DNA from: Pleurotus djamor
Lineage: Eukaryota > Basidiomycota > Agaricomycetes > Agaricales > Pleurotaceae
Direction: 5' to 3'
DNA: 64,000 bases
NCBI GenBank assembly: GCA_029747585.1
Contig: JAPEVF010000167.1
Span: 1 to 64,000, forward strand
Shown here: positions 57,051-64,000 of the stretch, piece by piece
Layout of the letters: every line of letters starts with the position of its first letter
Numbering within the stretch: position 1 is the first letter of the stretch
Made by a program: the position numbers and the translations under genes
The notes under the pieces: generated by a model
Seen by the model: the letters and a program-made list of their open reading frames with translations, nothing else
Told to the model about the DNA's origin: nothing
Databases searched by the model: none

Positions 57051-60000
57051 TGTATCCTCTCTTAAGTACTTGACCTAATGGTCCTGAACGTCCCAAACGA
57101 CTATCGACGGAGAATAGCGACCCTCTGGACTCGATAGCAAACATCTTCTTAGCCCTCTTCGGCGGATAATTCCTCCGATTACGCGTCATTAATACCTCGC
57201 CTGCCAACCGAACTCGCGCAGCCTGTCCGTGGACGACAATTTTCAAGATCCCCACGGTTTTTGGTGGTGGGTAGAGAAGGAATAGAGCGTAGCTGATGTG
57301 GTAGATGATGAAGGATATCTGCGGCAATTTTTTTTCTGGCTTTCTTTCGAATCATTCTAACCCGATAGAAGAGAGAAAATTGTCGGCTCGAAGTCGATCG
57401 TTTCTTCCATGTACGTTTTCTCTTCCCCTTCCATCTCCACTCTGCCCTCTGACTGTTGCTGCGTAGATCAACCTCCAATATTTCACTCAAGTTGACATCA
57501 ATGATGGAATGCTCGAGATCAACGAGCGTCGCTGTTGGATGTGCGTTTCTTCTCTTGCTCTCTTCTCCCTTCCCTCTGAACATTGTCCAACAGGTCCTAG
57601 CAACCACACGCGTTCTTCATCCATTCTGTGCACGGACCACCTACCAAGCGCCAGCAGCCAGTCTTTCTCCCCCTCCATCTCGTCGAGCTCTTCAAGTTCA
57701 AGCCTCCACTTTCAAATCTCTCCGCTCTTCCGTCTCCTACCGACCGTCTCTCTCTNACTCCCCCTCAAGATCGGCGGGGAAGGAAAAGCCCAAGTATTCC
57801 GTGTCGATGCTGGGGTTGATAACCACGAGCCATGTCCCCCTTGGTCTTGGTGATGACTTTGGTTTACTTGTGGCTCTCCACCGTTCGCTCCCTTCTTTGT
57901 CATCCTCCCCTCCAGTACCCCCGCTAATACAAGCCAACCTAGGTCATCAAACCTCGAGCACGCTGAACCATATAGCTGTCGCTCAAATCGCACGACGGCA
58001 AATACGCACCTTGTCTACGAAGATCTCTACCACACGCATCAAGTCAATCCATCCCGAACGTTGCTTGTACCAGTCGGTCGAATATGGGACCACCTGATTT
58101 CCGGAGGTGGCGACGTTGATGGATGATGCGGTCGGATGGGAAGTAGGGAGATGAGTTCCCTGCTTTCGGCCGCGATAACCACCACCACCACCACCACGAC
58201 GATCGTGTCCTTTTACACCACCGTCACCACCACTGCTTTCCTCCCTATCCTGACGCCAACGTCGCCGAGGACGTTCACCCCATCGAACGGCATAGAGTCG
58301 AGACCATGAAGAGACCGTCACCGTCCTATAGCCATCGCGTCATTGGTCTCCAAGCAGCACCCAAGTATCTTCGCAGTCGCTGCCGTCCTCTAGCGCATGG
58401 CCGTCGTGCTATGTCCGAGCGCGCACGTTCGCTTTTGTGGAGTGGTGATTAGGTTCTTGAAGGGCAGAGGAACGCTGGAGGATGGGATGAGTAGGATGGG
58501 TACGAGGGGAAGGCACAGGGGAGGTTAGTTCTGGAAATGACGAAGATGATGAAGATGCCACGGTTGACGGGAAAAAGTGGGCAGAGAGGATAGGCAGAAC
58601 ACAAGTTCATCTTTTCTACGCACAGACCACATACACATCAAGCGCTCGCATACCAACTGGCAACTGCCTCCCTCCCTCTCTCCGTCTTCTCAAGCTTCCG
58701 GTGTTCCAACCCTTCGCTGTTGCGTCTCCCGCAGCCCCTCTCTACTGCCTCCTCAAAGATGGGTGTTCGGATGTTTGCGTCGATCATGGAGGTCCATGAT
58801 CAGGAATATCGCTCAAGTGGTGGTACTGGTATCAGTGCCCATGTCGGTGCCAATGGGGCTGCTATCCACGAGCATGTCCCCCAAGACTCTAGTGATCATT
58901 TTGGCTGGCTGTGGAGGGGGTTCTCTGCGCGTGTATCGAGTTTTTGGAATCATCGGGTTACTGGTACAATGGTAAGTCTTTTATTAACAGTTTTATTCGT
59001 GCTTCCCTCCTCCCTGTCATCCTCCCCTTCATCTTCCCCGCTGACTCGAGCTGCTTTAGCTTATCTTATCTCAAGTACGCCAGCATCTACCACTCAAAAC
59101 CAAGATCGTAAATACGCACCCGGCCTGCCACCGTTCCTACGACATGCTCCAAGTTGTTCCTTTCCGAACGTCGCCTGTACGAACGGCTCGAACATTAGAT
59201 TTCGATCGGTTTCATAGGTGTTGAGTTCAATGGATGGAATGGATGGAAGTTCGACCTCTTCCCTGCTTGCGACTGCGACTGCGATCACGACCACGACCAC
59301 GACTGCGACTGCGATCACGGCCAAATCTACCGCTTTTATCGCTACCATCCCCATCAACTTCACCGCGACTGGTCACGTCGCCACCACCCCATCGAACCGC
59401 ACTCATTCAGGCAGATGAGGAGATCGTCGCCGTCATACGGTCCCCTCTCCACCATTACGAACTCTTCACATTACTGGTCCCCGAGAAGTACCCAAGCACC
59501 ATCACCGCCGTCGCTTTCGCATGGCTACAGTGTGGATGGTCTCTATCTGGCGTGGTGGTCGGATTCGTGGAGCCTACGCGTCAAGAACGATGATCGACGG
59601 AGGAAGGAAGATGAACACGGGTAGGGAGGGGAAGGCAATGGTTGGTGAGGTTCGCGCTGGAGAAGACGATGAAGACGATGAAGACGACGATGAAGACGAC
59701 GATGAAGATGGCGGAGAAGTCGGATAGGGAGGATGGGGAGGTCGGGGATGTGTTGAGGGAATTTGGCTGGAGATGGATGGTTGTGACGATGAATAGTGCT
59801 ACGGCGGATCGGAAGCTACTACCTCCTTCCCTTCAAGTGCTACGGCATTATCGTCATCGCTTGAGGTGGACGACCGGGTAGCTTTCGCTTTTGCGGCTTT
59901 CATCTCTGCGTAGACTTGGAAGGACGGGAGGACAGGCTCCCTATTCGTCCCCGCAACCATGACCACCACCAACACCATGACCTCTGCCAGCGCCATCTCC

Positions 60001-60900
60001 CTTTTCCTCTATACCGTTCGACCGCAACGATGCCACGGACATTCAGGTACACATGAAAGCCATTACACGTCGTCGAGTCGAAAAGATCGTAGATGACTGG
60101 GTCGTCTCCGTTGTATGGTCTTCCACCTATCTTCTGTCACGCGAACAGTACCCCTGTGGATTCTTTGGAAGTTTGAAAGGGTCACCACTGTCAACCAGCG
60201 AAACCGGCGCTGGTTATGGCATTCCCGTTCATGGGATCACTGAAGCTGGCACCAATGTCACTGCCTTACGTATAGTTCGATAAATGCTCCACCGAAGACA
60301 CCGAGCGGCTGGGCTCTTTTCCTGACTACGTCTACCACGATGTTCACCTGGCGTCCGTCGTGCCTCCCCACCTCCCTGAGCCCTCAGACGTCCGGGCGAT
60401 TCACCCGGTCGTCATCCTCGTTGGTCTTCGTATATAGGACATACATCCTGGATTTAACGCTGTGGATGTTGGGGGAAGAACAACACGGTCAAGTACTGAA
60501 GAAGGAATCGGATGAAGATAAAGACGACGAAGAAACCCACCGGAGACGATGTGATACCATGCGCACGGTTTTCCGTCAACACGACAGAATCTTGTTGCGC
60601 GTCGTGGAGATCGTTGGGTTCATCGTAATCTGGATTTTGATTCCACCAGCTCCTTGCTAGCGGTTGGACCTCGAGCTCCTCCTTAGGGTGCACCACCTCC
60701 ATCTGTAGTCTTACTGACTCAACGCCGCTATGGACACATTCTAGGTCATGACACATGTCCAAAATCGAGCAGATGATGGATGTGCATACCCCATCGCAGC
60801 CAGTGACACCCCAGCCACTCGATGCTTCAGCGTCTCATCACATCGACCACCATTATCGGGGTCCTTTNCCCCACTGTACATCCTCCCTCAATGAGGTGGT
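57051..60900 (+). pseudogene. Family X copy 8 (degenerate, plus strand)
   Basis: Plus-strand modules in order: leading part equal to 49.25-49.0k reversed; VDINDGMLEINER (57.5k); EYRSSGGTGISAHVGANGAA, IHEHVPQDSSDHFGWLWRGF (58.8k) ending at a GGTAAGT donor; KYAPGLPPFLRHA (59.1k); a Thr-rich block TTTATAITAKSTAFIATIPI (59.3k); an acidic EDDEDDEDDDEDDDEDGG block (59.68k); TSETGAGYGIPVHGITEAGT (60.2k). The order and spacing mirror the minus-strand copy at 41.2-45.8k. Frames are broken, and ambiguous bases lie at 57756 and 60868. Function unknown. Confidence 0.5.
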
Positions 60901-61926
60901 AGTTGAGGGTCTGGAGGAGAAAGTGTGTGTATCGCAGGAAGAGGTAGATGAGTAGGAAGCGCATGGCTGGTTGGTGATATGACGATGAAGATGGTGGGTA
61001 GGGACGTGTGGAATGGATCTGAGAGACACAGGCTGTTGTCTGTCCAGGTCGCGACGATGCTAGTGCTGGTAGCGCTGTTCGACAAGCCGCACGGCGAGCC
61101 CTTGGCCGCATGAACGTACGACGGTTGTACCTGGCGTCGCTGACCATGATGGTCATGCATCCCGCATCATACCCTAGCGCGGCACAGCATGTCAACGAAT
61201 TGGGTGAAGATGGAAGACGAAGAAGACGACGAGGAAAGGAATGGAGATGGGGTGTTGACGAAGCTAGGGCCGAAGAAGAACGAACCGAAACTGTATGCAT
61301 GGACAGTTTCTCCGCCACGCTCAACCCCCACCTATGCCATGTTCTTCCGTTCGCGTTTCCGTCCCATCAGCGCGCTGTCTCTACTACCTACTTCCTCGTC
61401 GTCATCGCCTAGCCGCTGCTTGTGTGCACCACGCATATCGGTAACCCCAAACTGGTGTTGGGATGGGCAGTAGTACGAGGCGAATTTCTTTCAGAGAGCG
61501 ATGGATTGTGCGGTACAACTAAATGCTCCCGAGCTCTGTTTCAGAACCTCCTCCAACTTACAGGAGACCTCGGCGTTGCTGTGTCGCTGGCCACGGTTCT
61601 TTGTCCTTTCACTGTACTTTTGTTATCCAATTCGTTACTTATCCATGTGCGCAACCAAATGTCTCACCCCTTCATCTCACTGGTTATGTTGACCGTAACC
61701 CAAACCCACGCTTTTACTGGCTATGATTATATATATCTTTAGCCCATTGTTCCGTTTACCGGCATGATGTGAATGTCTCAATAGCGGTTCTCGCGGTGCC
61801 TTCTGTTCAATCACGGCTGATCAAGCAAACTCGCCCATTGGCGGACACGGGGGCAGTGTAGCCAAGGCGTGACGAGGCATATATCGGCGTCTACATGTTC
61901 ACAGCTCTCTCTCCAACTCGCCCGCC
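60901..61926. other. No confident gene
   Basis: Several overlapping plus frames (61110-61742) are open for 60-106 codons. One contains a hydrophobic run (VAVSLATVLCPFTVLLLSN), but no homologue or intron structure supports it. Upstream flank of the HET genes. Confidence 0.35.
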
Positions 61927-63931
61927 ATGTCTGATCCCTTTGTGAGCCTCCCTGTAATCCTGCCCTCAGTCTCTTTTCTGAAGGTTTCTGTTTCTGTTGG
62001 CATAGCGTCCACGCCGATTATTCGATACCGAGAAGCGCTGTTTCATCACGGATATCGACTACCTCACCCAATACGCCATCCTCTCTCACCGCTGGGACCA
62101 GGGGAACGAGCTGACGTACAATCAGCTTCTCAGTTACGGTTCTCGTCCGACACCCAATGCGAAATTCGAGAAGTTCTGCGAAGTGGCTTCGACCAAATAT
62201 GGACTTCGATATGTCTGGATGGATAGCGTGTGTATCAAGCGGGACAGCACAGCCGAACTCATGTACTCTATCCGATCTATGTTTTGGTGGTACAAGATGG
62301 CAAAGGTCTGCATTGTATACCTTGCTGATGCTTTTGACAGCCAGTCTTTTCCTTCAGCCTCGTGGTTCACGCGAGGATGGACATTGCAGGAACTATTGGC
62401 GCCTGACCGTGTGGTCTTCTACTATGGAGACTGGACTCGCATATCAAACCAAGAGTTTGATATTTACCGGAGCTCAGAGCCTCGAGGCTTCTTTGAAGAT
62501 GGTAGTGAAGGCAAGCATACTGAGCCTGGGGACTCACTGCAACAGAGCATTGCGAAAGCAGCTGGTATGGCCCATCCCTGTTCAATTCTGCGCTGGTCGC
62601 TGACGGCTCATATACTTCACCACATCCATCTCTCAGGTGTTGATGAATCTTTGCTCTCCTACGGATATACACCATCCTCTTCAAATTTGGAAACTGTGTT
62701 GACTTGGGCCCAGGGCCGTTGTACGTCTCTCCCCGAAGACACTGCATATTCATTGGTTTCGCTCCTCAAAGTATGCCTCCTTCTGTGCTACGGCGAAGGC
62801 AGAAATAGTGCCTTGGACCGGCTCCGTCAGGCCTGTCATGAAGTTCAGGAACCCTCGATAATCAGCAAAACAATTTCCGAGTTACCCACCATGTCCAGGT
62901 TCTCTCTCTATGTGAGAATCCAGCTTATCCCCCTCTTGACCCTTGTCTGATATCCCTCTTTCTGACCATACAGCATCCAACTCATTTGTTTGACACCGAG
63001 AAGCGATGTTTCACAATGGGATCACACTCCTCTGCACCATACGCCATCCTCTCTCACCGTTGGGACAAGGAGGGCGAGCTGACGTATGATCAGCTTCTCA
63101 GCCACGGCTCCCATCCAACATCCAATCAGAAATTTGAGAATTTCTGCACACTGGCTTCCACAATATATGGATGCCGATATGTCTGGATGGATAGTGCATG
63201 CATTGACAGGGATGACAATACTGAGCTCGAGAACTCCATCAAATCCATGTATATGTGGTATAGGATGGCAAAGGTCTGCATTGTATACCTTGCTGATGCT
63301 TTCGACAGCGAGTCCTTTACTTCATCATCATGGTTCACCCGTGGATGGACATTGCAGGAACTATTGGCCCCTGAATGCATGGTCTTCTACTATGGAGACT
63401 GGAGGCGGGTGTCAAAGCTCAGGCTTGATATTACTCGGACCTCATCGTTGCTCAAGGATTCCATTGAGAGTGATCAATGTGAGGGACATTTGCTGAGACG
63501 GCATATAGCGGAGATAGCTGGTAAGGATTCAATTTCCCCAACCAATTCAATGCAGATTACTTATGATTTATACTCTTTGCCACTCCCACCCATCAGGTGT
63601 TGATGAAGTGTTTCTTTACTCCCATTACAAGCCATCCCCTTCAAATTTGGAAGATGTGTTGAAATGGGCCAAAAATCGTTCTACATCTCGAGAGGAAGAT
63701 GCCGCATATTCATTGGTCTCACTCCTTCAAGTATGCCTACCTCCTGATTACATGCAAGGCCGCAGCCAAGCTATGAACAAGCTCCGCAATGCCTGTCATG
63801 AAGCGTGTAACTCTGTCACTTTCAAAAGAAACATGCCAGATTGTCCTAGCCATACTGTGCGTCCATCATTTCATACACAGGAAACATTTAGAGGACCTGT
63901 GGTCAAACTGTATACTGATCATTTTATGTAG
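61927..63931 (+). CDS. Tandem double-HET-domain protein (or two HET genes)
   Basis: Five exons (61927-61941, 62006-62564, 62637-62911, 62974-63520, 63597-63931) join in phase to 576 aa. Unit 1 has YAILSHRWDQGNELTY, YVWMDSVCIKRDSTAEL, MFWWYKMAKVCIVYLADAF and SASWFTRGWTLQELLAPDRV; unit 2 repeats the pattern from residue about 284 (YAILSHRWDKEGELTY, YVWMDSACIDRDDNTEL, SSWFTRGWTLQELLAPECM). Each unit is followed by a GVDE...SSNLE.VL.WA region with DAAYSLVSLLQVCLP or close to it. The ATG at 62891 (MSRFSLY), just before the intron that leads into unit 2, looks like the tiny first exon of other HET genes, yet lies in frame with unit 1. So this is either one double-HET protein or two genes, the first ending at the stop near 62950. 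In unit 1 the Asp of CIDQ/CIDR is Lys (CIKRD). Confidence 0.8.
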
Positions 63932-64000
63932 ACCATGTTACTTTCATTCCTTATCATCTATAACCCATCAAGGTCGAATTTCTGTCCAAAACATCAAGCT
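63932..64000. other. Window end
   Basis: Downstream flank of the last HET exon. An additional 3' exon beyond the window cannot be excluded. Confidence 0.3.

Noticed and set aside
61110..61742. Possible membrane protein upstream of the double-HET gene
   Set aside because: Three overlapping frames are open at once and none shows a family signature.

Overview
The window is nuclear DNA from a filamentous basidiomycete, most likely an Agaricomycete. Coding regions are cut by many short introns (about 45-70 bp) with GT..AG ends. The recognisable families are typical of that class: a KDZ-superfamily transposase with its N-terminal cysteine cluster, HET-domain proteins, and a lineage-expanded F-box family. 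I cannot name a species. No housekeeping genes, rRNA, tRNA or CRISPR arrays were recognised; the window reads as an accessory, repeat-rich, gene-duplicating region.

Region 1 (about 1-12,700) looks like one very large KDZ DNA transposon. Three genes lie between subterminal repeats that are inverted relative to each other: one unit at about 165-305, and about eight units of 140-bp period at about 11,510-12,680. Gene A (633-6267, minus) is a broken multi-exon gene. Gene B (6497-7459, plus) has a viroplasmin / RNase H1 N-terminal-like domain. The KDZ transposase gene (7778-11394, plus, 10 exons, about 1040 aa) reads without any frameshift or stop. A second AT-rich 3.05-kb foldback-type element (2642-5693) with roughly 1-kb inverted-repeat arms has inserted into gene A and made a target duplication; removing it conceptually restores the reading frame exactly at the junction.

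Region 2 (about 13,000-61,000) mixes three kinds of material. (i) F-box genes: two intact-looking (31.3k, 47.5k), one more intact-looking (15.3k), and three broken by one or two small lesions (16.7k, 52.6k, 54.1k). (ii) HET-domain genes: intact at 37.9-40.6k and 50.9-52.4k, broken at 18.5k, and a deleted remnant at 47.0k. (iii) A large degenerate repeat, here called family X, in at least seven copies or part copies on both strands. It looks like decayed copies of a multi-exon gene with Gly-rich repeated modules. Six family X copies are preceded by the same about 65-bp block built around an inverted repeat. A small family of single-membrane-span proteins (family Y, three paralogues sharing one phase-1 intron) lies at 24.0-27.3k.

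Region 3 (61.9-63.9k) holds two HET domains in tandem that splice in frame into one 576-aa protein, or form two overlapping neighbouring genes.

Overall, the HET (self/non-self recognition) and F-box (ubiquitin-ligase adaptor) families have expanded by repeated local duplication, and copies are breaking one at a time. Isolated N bases, some beside frameshifts, mean that a few single-base lesions may be consensus errors.
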